From positions 1 through 64,000 of the forward strand of contig CAMLGC010000008.1 in NCBI GenBank assembly GCA_946479505.1: DNA of 64,000 bases, in the 5' to 3' direction. A program made the position numbers and the translations under genes. The notes below the pieces were generated by a model. That model was given only the letters and a program-made list of their open reading frames with translations. It was not told where the DNA came from and did not search any database. The DNA comes from an uncultured Sphingomonadaceae bacterium (GTDB lineage Bacteria > Pseudomonadota > Alphaproteobacteria > Sphingomonadales > Sphingomonadaceae). Of this stretch, positions 1 to 9,100 are shown piece after piece (position 1 is the first letter of the stretch; each line of letters opens with the position of its first letter).

Positions 1-1
1 G

Positions 2-292
2 CAACCGATGGTTTTCACCTTCCAACCGCCATTTTGGGCTGGACTGTCAGGATATGTCGCCGAAATGTGTGCCGCCTTCTGCTGTGCCGCGCTCGGCATC
101 ACGCCCACCGTCCGCCATGCCGATTATATCGGCTCCTGGCTCGACGTGCTGCGCGAGGACGCCAAGGCGATCGTGCGCGCCGCCTCGGCTGCCTCCAAGG
201 CCGCCGACACGCTCCTCGCCTTCCGGCCCGGCGCCGCATCGCCCGACCCGGCGCCCGAGCCCGAGCCCGAACCCGAGCAGGACGCGGTATGA
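2..292 (+). CDS. ArdC-like antirestriction/zincin protein, C-terminal fragment
   Basis: Only the tail of the gene is in the window; the frame is already open at the left edge. The visible part has the pattern typical of ArdC-family C-termini: a helix with AEMCAAFCCAALGI, then YIGSWLDVLREDAKAIVRAAS and a leucine-rich end. It finishes in an acidic proline-glutamate repeat (PEPEPEPE). ArdC proteins are DNA-binding, metallopeptidase-like proteins that protect incoming conjugative DNA from host restriction, which suits an ICE. The HExxH part would lie upstream and cannot be seen. The first 10 or so residues do not resemble the family, so a recombined or frameshifted gene is possible. Confidence 0.6.
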   Translation, partial: QPMVFTFQPPFWAGLSGYVAEMCAAFCCAALGITPTVRHADYIGSWLDVLREDAKAIVRAASAASKAADTLLAFRPGAASPDPAPEPEPEPEQDAV

Positions 293-340
293 AACCCTGC
301 TCACCCCGATGCCCGGCCTGTGCGAAACGCCGAATCGCGT

Positions 341-363
341 TGGCATCATTGCTAAATGGCATC
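341..363. promoter_or_regulatory. Direct repeat, candidate operator of the Xre/RES module
   Basis: TGGCATC occurs twice, at 341-347 and 357-363, with start-to-start spacing of 16 bases. It lies just upstream of the antitoxin start in an AT-richer patch of the gap. Xre-type antitoxins usually repress their own promoter through paired half-sites, so this is a reasonable but untested operator. Confidence 0.35.
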
Positions 364-395
364 GTTTCCCCTATATCCTGCCAAACGGAGGTGGA

Positions 396-806
396 ATGAT
401 GCTCACCCATGTCGACACCGAGGCGGCGCCCTTCGTGCCTGAGCCGATCACCGACGAGGAAGCGGGGGCAATGTTCCGCGCGATACTCAACCTGTTCGAC
501 AAATGGGGTCTCAATGACGAGCAGGCCTCAATCCTGCTCGACCTGTCGATCCGAACCTATCGTCGGTGGAAGAGCGGCGATCGCGGCCGCATCGACCGCG
601 ACGGCAGGGCACGGCTCTCGAACCTGATCGGCATCCACAAGGCATTGAGGATCATCTTTCAGGAGCCGCAGCGCGGCTATGCCTGGATCAAGGCGCCCAA
701 CCGGGCCTTTGGCGGCCGCTCGGCGCTCGCCGTGATGCTCGGCGGTGAACTCACCGACCTGATGCGCGTGCGTCGCTATCTCGACGCCGAGCGTGGGGCG
801 TGGTGA
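396..806 (+). CDS. Xre/MbcA/ParS-type antitoxin of a RES toxin
   Basis: The 136-residue protein has an N-terminal helix-turn-helix region (LDLSIRTYRRWKSG near residue 50). A C-terminal MbcA/ParS (DUF2384) toxin-binding domain follows, with FGGRSALAVMLGG and LMRVRRYLDAERG. The start is set by GGAGG about five bases before a double ATG; the first ATG is used here. Its stop codon overlaps the start of the RES-domain gene, the standard antitoxin-toxin layout. It should bind the toxin and repress the promoter, probably at the repeat just upstream. On an ICE such a pair would select for retention of the element. Confidence 0.88.
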   Translation: MMLTHVDTEAAPFVPEPITDEEAGAMFRAILNLFDKWGLNDEQASILLDLSIRTYRRWKSGDRGRIDRDGRARLSNLIGIHKALRIIFQEPQRGYAWIKAPNRAFGGRSALAVMLGGELTDLMRVRRYLDAERGAW

Positions 807-1513
807 TCGATCCCGCGGCGATTCCGATTACCCATCTCACCTGGCGCGACGCACGGCGGATCATCCGCAGCGCCTTCCCACCGATCGACCTGTTCGAGGA
901 TATCGCCGAGCCCGAAGACTGGCCGCTGCTGATCGCCGCCGAGCAGAAGACCAATCCCCGGCTCATGGAGACATTGGGCACGCTCGATCTCGTGCCGCCT
1001 CAGCGCAGAGTCGGGGGACCTGGCGCGACCTATCTGATGGCGCCATTCACGCATGTCAGCCCCGATCGGCCGAGCCGCTTCAGTGACGGCAGCTACGGCG
1101 TCCTCTATGCCGCGCGTCGTTTCGAAACCGCTCTGATGGAGACCATGCACCATCATGCGTGTTTCATGGCACGCACCGCTGAAGCGCCGGGATGGACATC
1201 GCAGTTTCGTGAGCTGGTCCTCGATATCGACGCGGATGTTCACGATCTTCGCGGCGATCCGGGCTATGCGCCCGCCTTGCAGGGGGACGACTATCGTCAG
1301 GCCCAAGCGCTCGGCGCGTCATTGCGGACGGCCGGGTCGGACGGCATCGTCTATCCCAGCGCGCGCGACCCCGGCGGGGAATGTGCCGGTCTGTTCTACC
1401 CCGATCGCGCCGCGAATGTAATTCAGGGCGTCCACCTCGATTACCATTGGGACGGCGAGCGGGTCGATCTGTATCGCGACGCCGGCAGCGGCGACGTGTA
1501 CCGCGTCAGCTGA
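803..1513 (+). CDS. RES-domain toxin (NAD+-degrading family)
   Basis: The protein (about 236 residues) carries the RES fold signature: an arginine in PSRFSDGSYGVLYAA, a glutamate in RFETALME, and a serine in DGIVYPSAR near the C-terminus. These are the three residues that name the family. Characterised members such as MbcT deplete cellular NAD+ and arrest growth unless bound by a Xre/MbcA antitoxin, and that partner is directly upstream. Two adjacent GTG codons can start it. I chose the second because it forms a four-base GTGA overlap with the antitoxin stop. Confidence 0.88.
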   Translation: MIDPAAIPITHLTWRDARRIIRSAFPPIDLFEDIAEPEDWPLLIAAEQKTNPRLMETLGTLDLVPPQRRVGGPGATYLMAPFTHVSPDRPSRFSDGSYGVLYAARRFETALMETMHHHACFMARTAEAPGWTSQFRELVLDIDADVHDLRGDPGYAPALQGDDYRQAQALGASLRTAGSDGIVYPSARDPGGECAGLFYPDRAANVIQGVHLDYHWDGERVDLYRDAGSGDVYRVS

Positions 1514-1734
1514 CCCCTTCCCCTGCGCCGTCACTGGTCGATAGCGATTCTCCCGGCGCTGCGGGCCGGACCACAATGTTTCGCCGTTGATCTTCCGGTC
1601 GGACCCGGACGTGGCCAAGCCGTGGCGCCGACGCGTGCCGAGCGGAGAGGAAGAGGGCTGCGCTGAGCCTTCGTGACGGGTTGAGAGGTCAGGGAGAGAG
1701 GCTCCCGGCCGCCCGTCGCGAAAGGACCCGTGAC

Positions 1735-3828
1735 ATGGCCAAGGCCATTCAGAAGATTGCCTCCTTGGGCGATCATCGTTCCATCCCGTTCGATAAGCTG
1801 GTGTTGTCGCAAGCCAATGTTCGCCGCATCAAGCGCGGCATCTCGACCGAAGAACTCGCCGAGGACATCGCCCGGCGGGGCTTGCTCGAAAATCTCAACG
1901 TCCGGCCGGTCCTCGATTCCGAGGGCAACGAGACCGGCACTTATGAGGTGCCGGCAGGAGGCCGCCGGTTCCAGGCGCTTGGAATTCTGGTCAAGGCGAA
2001 GCGGCTCGCCAAAAACGCCGCCATCCCGTGCAACGTGCGCGACGCCGCCTCGCCGATCGCGGCCGAGGAGGACAGCCTGGCCGAAAACACGCATCAGGTT
2101 CCGCTCCATCCGCTCGACCAGTTCCGCGCGTTCAAGGCGCTGGTCGACGGCGGCACCGCCGTCGAAGAGGTCGCCGCGCGCTTTTTCGTGACGGCCACGA
2201 TCGTCAAGCAGCGGCTCCGGCTCGCGTCCGTCGCGCCTGCGCTGCTCGACCTCTATGCCGAGGACGGCATCAGCCTCGAGCAGCTGATGGCGTTCACCGT
2301 CAGCACCGATCACGAGCGCCAGCTCCAGGTCTGGGACGCGATCCAGCGCTCCCCGTTCCGGCAGCCGCATTACATCCGCCACGCGCTGACCGAGGACTCG
2401 GTCGCGGCGACCGATCGGCGCGCGGTGTTCGTCGGCGTCGAGGCATACGAGGCGGCTGGCGGCACCGTCACGCGCGACCTGTTCGAGCAGGACCGCGGCG
2501 GCTGGCTCGACGATGTCGCGCTCATCGACCGCCTCGCCACCGAGAAACTCGCCGCCCAGGCGCAGGCCATTGCCGATGAGGGCTGGAAATGGATCGAAGC
2601 CGCGCTCGACCTTGATTACGGCCATACGATGGGACTGCGACGGCTGCACGGTCGCCGCCCAGAACCGAGCGAGGCCGAGCAGGACGCGCACGATGCACGC
2701 GTCGACGAGCTCGACCGCCTCTACACCGAGCATGAAGGCGCCGAGGACATTCCCGGCACGGTGATCGAGCGGATCGACGCGCTCGAAGCGGCCATCGAGG
2801 CGTTCAATCGTCCTATGCTCATCTATGAGCCCGACGAGATTGCACGCGCCGGCGCGTTCGTGTCGCTCGATCGTGATGGCCGCTTGCATGTCGAACGCGG
2901 GTTCGTTCGTCCGGAAGACGAAGCGCCGGTCGAGGGAGATGGTGACGGGAGCGCGGATGGCAATCCCGACTCGGGCGCGGGGCCGATCGTGACAATCGGC
3001 GGCGCTCCGCTCGAAGACGAAGCGGAGCCCGATGACGGCCAAGCCCTGAAACCCTTGTCGGAGCGGCTGGTCACCGAACTCACCGCCTGGCGCACGCTGG
3101 CCCTCCGTGATGCGCTCGCCTGGGATCCCGACATGGCGCATCTCGCAGCGCTCCATGTTCTCGCGCTTTCGGCGTTCTACCATTTCGGCTCGGAGAGCTG
3201 CCTCGAAATCTCGGCTAAATCGGAGACCTTCTCCGGTCAGGTGCCGGGGCTTGCCGAAACCGGGCCCGCCAAGGGCATCGAGGCGCGGCACCAGTTCTGG
3301 GCCGAGCGCCTCCCCGACCGATCGGAGGCGCTGTGGGATGCGTTGGTTGCGTTCGGCGCCGAAGAACGCCGGACGCTGTTCGCGCATTGCGTCTCGCTGA
3401 CGCTCAATGTGACGCAGGAGCCGTTCAACCGACGTCCGCGTGCATTGGCGCATGGCGAGGTGGTTGCGCGTGCCGTCGGGCTCGACCTGGTTGCGGCCGG
3501 CTGGCGACCGACCATCGACTCCTATCTCGGCAAGGTCACCAAGACGCGCATCCTCGACGCCGTGCGCGAGGGGCAGGGCGAGATGGCAGCCCAGCTCATC
3601 GACCATCTCAAGAAGCCCGACATGGCCAAGGAAGCCGAGCGGCTGCTCGCCGACAGCGATTGGCTCCCCGAGCCGCTGCGGATGGAGATGGCCGAAACCG
3701 ACACGGCCGCCGAGGAGGATACAGGCGAGCCCGGCAACGCCGAGCCGCTGCCCGCCTTCCTCACCACCGAGTCGGGCGGCGCCGAGCCCGAGCCGACCGA
3801 GGCGATCGAAGCGGTCGCCGCCGAGTGA
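1735..3828 (+). CDS. ParB/RepB/Spo0J-family partition-like protein
   Basis: This 697-residue protein starts at an ATG preceded by AAGGA. The ParB N-terminal domain covers roughly residues 15-130: SIPFDKLVLSQANVRR, then VPAGGRRFQAL and AEEDSLAENTHQVPLHPLDQFRAF, the GxRR and ENxxR-like boxes. A KorB-like helix-turn-helix follows (VEEVAARFFVTATIVKQRLRLA). The long, variable C-terminal half is acidic and ends in a glutamate-alanine tail. It is far longer than chromosomal ParB (about 300 residues) but similar to the large ParB-like proteins of sphingomonad ICEs and plasmids. No parA lies beside it. It probably binds DNA to stabilise or regulate the element. Confidence 0.85.
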   Translation: MAKAIQKIASLGDHRSIPFDKLVLSQANVRRIKRGISTEELAEDIARRGLLENLNVRPVLDSEGNETGTYEVPAGGRRFQALGILVKAKRLAKNAAIPCNVRDAASPIAAEEDSLAENTHQVPLHPLDQFRAFKALVDGGTAVEEVAARFFVTATIVKQRLRLASVAPALLDLYAEDGISLEQLMAFTVSTDHERQLQVWDAIQRSPFRQPHYIRHALTEDSVAATDRRAVFVGVEAYEAAGGTVTRDLFEQDRGGWLDDVALIDRLATEKLAAQAQAIADEGWKWIEAALDLDYGHTMGLRRLHGRRPEPSEAEQDAHDARVDELDRLYTEHEGAEDIPGTVIERIDALEAAIEAFNRPMLIYEPDEIARAGAFVSLDRDGRLHVERGFVRPEDEAPVEGDGDGSADGNPDSGAGPIVTIGGAPLEDEAEPDDGQALKPLSERLVTELTAWRTLALRDALAWDPDMAHLAALHVLALSAFYHFGSESCLEISAKSETFSGQVPGLAETGPAKGIEARHQFWAERLPDRSEALWDALVAFGAEERRTLFAHCVSLTLNVTQEPFNRRPRALAHGEVVARAVGLDLVAAGWRPTIDSYLGKVTKTRILDAVREGQGEMAAQLIDHLKKPDMAKEAERLLADSDWLPEPLRMEMAETDTAAEEDTGEPGNAEPLPAFLTTESGGAEPEPTEAIEAVAAE

Positions 3829-3837
3829 CGCCCTTCC

Positions 3838-3875
3838 GCCGGGAGCGCGCCGGCCGCGCTCCTGGCACTTTCTTC
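3838..3875 (+). terminator. Hairpin plus T-rich tract before DUF6878 gene
   Basis: Twelve-base arms (GCCGGGAGCGCG and CGCGCTCCTGGC, one G-T pair) are followed by ACTTTCTT and then CAGGAG, the ribosome site of the next gene. It can act as a weak intrinsic terminator or as an mRNA-stabilising hairpin. Similar units precede the genes at 4884 and 5380. Confidence 0.6.
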
Positions 3876-3888
3876 AGGAGAATTTCCG

Positions 3889-4377
3889 ATGACCAGCACG
3901 TCCGAACCGGGCGCAATCGCGCCTGCCCCCAATCCCGATCTCGATCGCATCATCCGTCAATACGATGAGCGCCAGCGGCGCCGGGCCGAGCTGCGCCCCG
4001 CAAACAAGGCCGCCTTGTTCGATGCCTTGACCGCCGCAGGGATCACCACCGTCGTCGTCAGTTTCGACGGCTATGGCGATTCCGGCCAGATCGAGGGAAT
4101 CGACGCGCGCGGCACCGAGGGCGAGCTCGCGATGCCGAGCACCGACGTCGAGCTCGCCGTCGCGCGCTTTGACGAGGACGAACCCGAGCCACGATGTCTG
4201 CCCCTCGGCCAGGCGATCGAGGAGCTCGCCTATGATGCCCTCGCCGACCTTCACGGCGGCTGGGAAAACAATGACGGCGCCTATGGCGAATTCGTCTTCG
4301 ACGCGGAGAAGCGCACGATCAGGCTCGACTATCACGAGCGCTACACCGCCACCGACGACTACAGCCATGAGCTTTGA
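3889..4377 (+). CDS. DUF6878 family protein
   Basis: The 162-residue acidic soluble protein contains the conserved block GGWENNDGAYGEFVFD followed by LDYHERYT near its end. I associate that pattern with DUF6878, a family common in alphaproteobacterial ICEs and plasmids. There is no signal peptide or membrane segment. CAGGAG sits nine bases before the ATG. It opens a run of four small genes lying between the ParB-like gene and a giant helicase gene. Its biochemical role is unknown; the company suggests maintenance or establishment of the element. Confidence 0.7.
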   Translation: MTSTSEPGAIAPAPNPDLDRIIRQYDERQRRRAELRPANKAALFDALTAAGITTVVVSFDGYGDSGQIEGIDARGTEGELAMPSTDVELAVARFDEDEPEPRCLPLGQAIEELAYDALADLHGGWENNDGAYGEFVFDAEKRTIRLDYHERYTATDDYSHEL

Positions 4378-4388
4378 GGAGGCGCACG

Positions 4389-4799
4389 ATGGGACATCCA
4401 TATCATCACGCGCTCTCCTCGGCGCGCAAATGGGGCGGCAGCGCCGACGATTATCTCGCGCTGCATCAATGGTTCGACGAATCGAAGACGATCACCGCCG
4501 ACTTCCGCCACCGGGCGCTGCGCCATCACGCCGAAGGCGTCTTCATGCTCGAACGCTTCTTCGGCGCGACGATCACGATTCATACCGGTCGCGTCGTGCC
4601 CGTGCGGCTGATCGGCGAGCAGCATGTGCGCGAAGACCTGGGCTTCGTGCCCAGCTTCGTCGACTGGGTGCGCGCGATCCGGCCCGAGCCCTGGATGGGC
4701 CGCGCGCAACCGATCCACCGCGAGGTCGATCCCTTCGCAATTGCCGCGACAGCAGCGGCCGAGCCCTCCCGGCTGAAGGTCGTCGGATCAACACCGTGA
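4389..4799 (+). CDS. DUF6915 family protein
   Basis: I start this 136-residue protein at MGHPYHHALSSARKWGG rather than at an ATG five codons earlier, because GAGGAGG lies correctly upstream. Conserved histidine- and tryptophan-rich blocks (LHQWFDESK, FRHRALRHHAEG, IGEQHVREDLGFVPS, WVRAIRPEPWM) match what I recall of DUF6915, a family from the same ICE backbones. The His-rich pattern could reflect metal binding, but no catalytic motif is recognisable. The gap to the preceding gene is only 11 bases, so the two are probably cotranscribed. Confidence 0.65.
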   Translation: MGHPYHHALSSARKWGGSADDYLALHQWFDESKTITADFRHRALRHHAEGVFMLERFFGATITIHTGRVVPVRLIGEQHVREDLGFVPSFVDWVRAIRPEPWMGRAQPIHREVDPFAIAATAAAEPSRLKVVGSTP

Positions 4800-4838
4800 G
4801 CCGGCGCCTTGCCTCACTCCCTTGCTTTCAACCCTTCA

Positions 4839-4875
4839 GAAGCCCGGCCGTCGCGCCGGGCTTCGTTCTTTCAGG
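4839..4875 (+). terminator. Hairpin plus T-rich tract before the gene at 4884
   Basis: Perfect ten-base arms GAAGCCCGGC and GCCGGGCTTC enclose a six-base loop and are followed by GTTCTTT and then CAGGAGG. It has the same layout as the hairpins at 3838 and 5337. Because the next gene lacks an obvious promoter, partial termination or transcript stabilisation are both possible. Confidence 0.6.
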
Positions 4876-4883
4876 AGGCCGCC

Positions 4884-5312
4884 ATGGCTGACTATTTCAC
4901 CCACTTTTCCTGCATTCTCGATGTCGGCAGTGCCGAAAACGCCCGAGCGGCAATGGCCCTTCGCGACACGCTCGCCGACGAGATCGACCGCGCCGAGGGC
5001 TGCGATCTCGGCTTCTCCGTGGACCATGACCCCGATCACCGACCCGGTGCGCTATGGCTCCATTCTGACGGTTATGGCGAACCCGAACATGTGATCCAGT
5101 TTGCGCTTCGCTGCGCCGACGCCTTCGGCCTGACTGGCCGCTGGGGCTTCACCTGGGCGCTGACCTGCTCGAAGCCGCGGCTCGACGGATTCGGCGGCGG
5201 CGCGCAGCTCCTCGACCTCGGCGAGTGCCGCTCGCTCGACTGGATCGATTGCGACCATTGGCTGCGCGCGGGAACGGCGTCCGACCCGTCGGCGACCGCC
5301 TCGGGCGCGTGA
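4884..5312 (+). CDS. Hypothetical ICE backbone protein
   Basis: This is a 142-residue soluble acidic protein (MADYFTHFSCILDVGS...). I do not recognise its family. Visible features are two tryptophan-rich stretches (RWGFTWALTCSKPRLDGFGGGAQLLDL and LDWIDCDHWL) and a poorly conserved tail. The start is supported by CAGGAGG seven bases upstream. It sits in the same string of small genes as the DUF6878, DUF6915 and DUF6927 proteins, so a shared role in element maintenance is an inference from context only. Confidence 0.6.
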   Translation: MADYFTHFSCILDVGSAENARAAMALRDTLADEIDRAEGCDLGFSVDHDPDHRPGALWLHSDGYGEPEHVIQFALRCADAFGLTGRWGFTWALTCSKPRLDGFGGGAQLLDLGECRSLDWIDCDHWLRAGTASDPSATASGA

Positions 5313-5336
5313 CCGATGCGACTTTCCAACCCTCAT

Positions 5337-5372
5337 ACGCCGGCCTCGTGCCGGGCGTCCTCATTTCAGGAG
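5337..5372 (+). terminator. Hairpin plus T-rich tract before DUF6927 gene
   Basis: The arms ACGCCGGC and GCCGGGCGT pair with one bulged base around a five-base loop. CCTCATTT and CAGGAG follow. This is the third copy of the hairpin plus ribosome-site unit in this gene string. Confidence 0.5.
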
Positions 5373-5379
5373 ACCCGTC

Positions 5380-5961
5380 ATGGGCTGGCTCTATATGCAA
5401 TCGCTTGGCGGCCATTCCGGGCCGCGCGCCTATCTCGACGATCAGTTCACCTATACCAGCGACACCGTCCGTTCGACCGTGCTTCGCTCTGCGCTGGTGC
5501 GGATGCGCACCTATTATGCGGCGGTCGAGCAGCTCAGTGAGGGCAGGGCGCGCGGGGTGTTCGCGGTCGTCTGCCTCGTCCGCTACAACCCCCGCGACCG
5601 CGAAGGCTATATCTTCGGCTACAAGGACATGGACGAAACCATGGGTCCGTGCGAGGCCGAGTGCCCGGCGGCGATCCTCGACCTGCTGACGCCCACAGAC
5701 AATGCGCACGCCACCGAGTGGCGCGCGCGCTGCCGCGCGGTGGCCGAACAACGCGCGCTGCGGCCGCGATTGCGCAACGGCTGGATGCTCGTTTTCGACG
5801 AGCCGCTCACCTTCTGCGACGGCACCACGCATCAGCGGCTCGAGGTCGCGATCGACCCGAGCCGCCCCCGCGCCATCCGCTTCCGGCCGCCGGGCGGCTA
5901 CGGCCGCTATCGGATCGGCAACCTCGATCGGCTTCGCTATAGAATCGAACCGGCCAGTTGA
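5380..5961 (+). CDS. DUF6927 family protein
   Basis: The 193-residue protein begins MGWLYMQSLGGHSGPRAYLD and continues with QFTYTS. I associate that N-terminus with DUF6927, another ICE- and plasmid-borne family. It includes the conserved-looking blocks VCLVRYNPRD and FGYKDMDETMGP. A basic C-terminal stretch (RFRPPGGYGRYRIG) could contact nucleic acid. CAGGAG lies about ten bases before the ATG, and the gene is closed by a strong terminator. No function is known to me. Confidence 0.65.
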   Translation: MGWLYMQSLGGHSGPRAYLDDQFTYTSDTVRSTVLRSALVRMRTYYAAVEQLSEGRARGVFAVVCLVRYNPRDREGYIFGYKDMDETMGPCEAECPAAILDLLTPTDNAHATEWRARCRAVAEQRALRPRLRNGWMLVFDEPLTFCDGTTHQRLEVAIDPSRPRAIRFRPPGGYGRYRIGNLDRLRYRIEPAS

Positions 5962-5975
5962 TCCTCTGCCATGAC

Positions 5976-6005
5976 GGCCCGGCGCGTGAGCGCCGGGCCT
6001 TTATT
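5976..6005 (+). terminator. Intrinsic terminator after the DUF gene string
   Basis: The perfect ten-base arms GGCCCGGCGC and GCGCCGGGCC with a GTGA loop are followed by TTTATT. It separates the small-gene string from the large helicase gene downstream. Confidence 0.8.
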
Positions 6006-6113
6006 CATGGGCGCGACTAGAGTTCGAGGTGTGCCCGGGACGGGCGAGCCGGGCGCAGTCGAGAGAGCGCCGCGTCCGGCTGTCCCGCTCCCGGCTCTCC
6101 GAAAGTCCGTTCC

Positions 6114-9100
6114 ATGACCTCGAACCTTGCTCCGGCGCGGTCCCGCGCCGCATTGCTGCTTGTCACCGATCCCGACAGCGTCGCCGAGTCCCTCATCGCC
6201 GCCGTCGGGCGGCTCCTGACCAACCTGAGCCGAGGCGAGGCCATCGATGCGCGGACGCTCCGCGCCGCGATGGAGCAGGCCTTTGGCGGCTCCGATGCCG
6301 AAGGCTGCTGGGCCTGGAAACAGGCCTATGACGCCGGCGAGGCCGCGCTGGTCCTGTTCCTGCGCCGCTTCGGTCCCGCGATGCGCGCAAAACCCATCGC
6401 CGCGCAGCTTGCCATGCTGGAGACGCTCGCGGCCTTGCTGCCGACGCACACCCGGCGTTCGGAGGAAAGCCAGGCGCTCCAGCAATTTTCGACCCCGCTC
6501 CCGCTCGCGCAGATCGTCTCAGTCGCCGCGGCGATCCAGCCGGGCGACATTGTGATCGAGCCCTCGGCCGGCACGGGTCTGCTCGCCATCTTCGCCGAGC
6601 TCGCCGGCGCCCCGCTGATGCTCAACGAGCTCGGCGCCGCGCGCGCTGCCATGTTGCGCCGCCTCTTCCCCCGGACGCCGGTCACCGCGTTTGATGCCGC
6701 GACCATTCACGATCAACTCGATACGAGCCGGGTTCCCACGGTCGTCATCATGAATCCGCCCTTCTCGGCGGCGGCCGAGGTCGACGGCCGCGTGGCCGAT
6801 GCGGCGTACCGTCATATCGCTTCGGCGCTGGCCCGCCTTGCCGAGGGCGGGCGGCTGGTCGCTATTACATCTGGAAGTTTCTCGCCCGACAACCCGAAAT
6901 GGGCCGACGCCTTTGCCCGCCTCGCCGAGCGTGGCCGGATCGTCTTTTCCGCAAGCATCGCCGGTCGCGTCTATGCCCGCCACGGCACCACCACCGAGAC
7001 GCGGCTGACCGTCATCGATCGCGTCGTCGCTGGCGCCGGCGACGCGGCGCGGGTGATCCTCGGGACGGCGCAGGACAGCACGGCCTTGCTCGACTGGGTC
7101 GAGCGCCATGTGCCGCCTCGTCCGACGCTCGCCGCTCCACGCATTCCTGTTTCGGCGGTCCCGTGCGCCGCCCGCATCGGCCGCCTGCCTGCCAAGCCGC
7201 GCGGGCGACCGCTCGCCCCAGTGCCGGAGGATGCGGTGGAACTCGCTTACGAGGCGGTCGCAGCCGCAGCCGCCGATGCGGGGCGCATCAGCGACGCCCT
7301 CTACGAACCTTATGCGCTGCAGACGGTCCGGATTCCGGGCGCGGCGGCACATCCGACGCCGCTGGTCCAGTCGGCGGCGATGACGAGCGTGCCGCCTCCG
7401 ATGCCAACCTACCGGCCGCATCTGCCCCGAGGGCTGGTCGCAGCGGGTCTACTGTCGGAGGCGCAGCTCGAAACTGTCATCCTCGCCGGCGAAGCCCATG
7501 CCGGCCTGCTCGCCGGCGCCTGGAGCGTCGATCCGACCTATGATCGGGTCGCGGCCGCACCCGAGGGCGCCGAAGGTGCGATGCGCTTTCGCCGCGGCTT
7601 CATGCTCGGCGACGGCACCGGCGCCGGCAAGGGCCGTCAAGTCGCGGGCATCCTCCTCGACAATTGGCTGAAAGGTCGCAGGCGGGCGCTGTGGATCTCC
7701 AAATCCGACACGCTGATCGAGGACGCGCAGCGCGACTGGTCGGCGCTCGGGCAGGAGAAGCTGCTCATCCAGCCGCTGTCGCGCTTCCGCCAGGGAACGC
7801 CGATCCGCCTCGACGAGGGCATCCTCTTCGCGACCTATGCGACGCTGCGGACCGATGCCCGTGAGGAGCGCGCGTCGCGGGTCCAGCAGATCATCGACTG
7901 GCTCGGGGCCGATTTCGATGGCGTCATCGTCTTCGACGAGAGCCACGCGATGCAGAACGCCGCCGGCAGTCGCTCCGAGCGCGGCGATGCCGCGCCATCG
8001 CAGCAGGGCCGCGTAGGCCTTCGCCTCCAGCACGCCCTGGCGCAAGCCCGCGTGCTCTATGTCTCGGCGACTGGCGCCACCACCGTCCAGAATCTCGCTT
8101 ATGCGCAGCGTCTGGGCCTATGGGGCGGCGAGGATTTCCCATTCGCCACGCGCGCCGAGTTCGTCGCCGCGATCGAAACCGGCGGCGTCGCGGCGATGGA
8201 GGTGCTCGCGCGCGACCTCAAGGCGCTCGGCCTCTACACCGCGCGGTCGCTTTCCTATGAGGGCGTCGAATATGAGATCGTCGAGCATGCCCTGACGGCG
8301 GAGCAGACGCGCATCTACGACGCTTATGCCGGCGCCTTCCAGATCATCCACCACAATCTCGATGCCGCGTTGGAGGCGACCGGCGTCACCGGGATTGGTC
8401 CCGACGGCGGCACGAAGACGCTGAACCCGCAGGCCAAGTCGTCGGCACGCTCGGCGTTCGAGAGCGCCAAGCAGCGCTTCTTCGGCCATCTGCTGACCTC
8501 GATGAAGACGCCGACGCTGATCGCGCGCATCGAGCAGGATCTCGCCGCCGGCCACGCCTGTGTCGTCCAGATCGTCTCGACCGGCGAGGCGCTGATGGAG
8601 CGCCGCATCGCCGAAATCCCGGCCGAAGAGTGGAACGACATCCAGATCGACATCACGCCGCGCGAATATGTGCTCGACTATCTCGCGCACGCCTTTCCGG
8701 TTCAGCTCTTCGAGCCCTTCACCGACAGCGACGGGAACCTGTCCTCGCGGCCCGTGCGGGGTGAAGACGGGCAGCCCGTGCAGTCGCGCGACGCCATCGA
8801 AAAGCGTGACCGTCTGATCGAGCAGCTCGCGAGCTTGCCCCCGGTACAGGGCGCGCTCGACCAGATCGTTCAGCGCTTCGGAACCGACGACGTTGCCGAG
8901 GTGACGGGCCGCAGCCGTCGGATCGTCCGCAAGCGCGGAGAGGATGGCGTCGACCGGCTGGCGATCGAAAACCGGCCCGCGGGCGCCAATATCGCCGAGA
9001 CCGCCGCCTTCCAGGACGACACCAAGCGGATCCTGATCTTCTCGGACGCGGGCGGCACCGGACGCAGCTATCATGCCGATCTCGGCGCACGGAACCAGCG

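Noticed and set aside
1531..3606. Long open frame antisense to the ParB-like gene
   Set aside because: High GC keeps the complementary frame open; it has no ribosome site or family pattern, while the plus-strand frame has clear ParB motifs.
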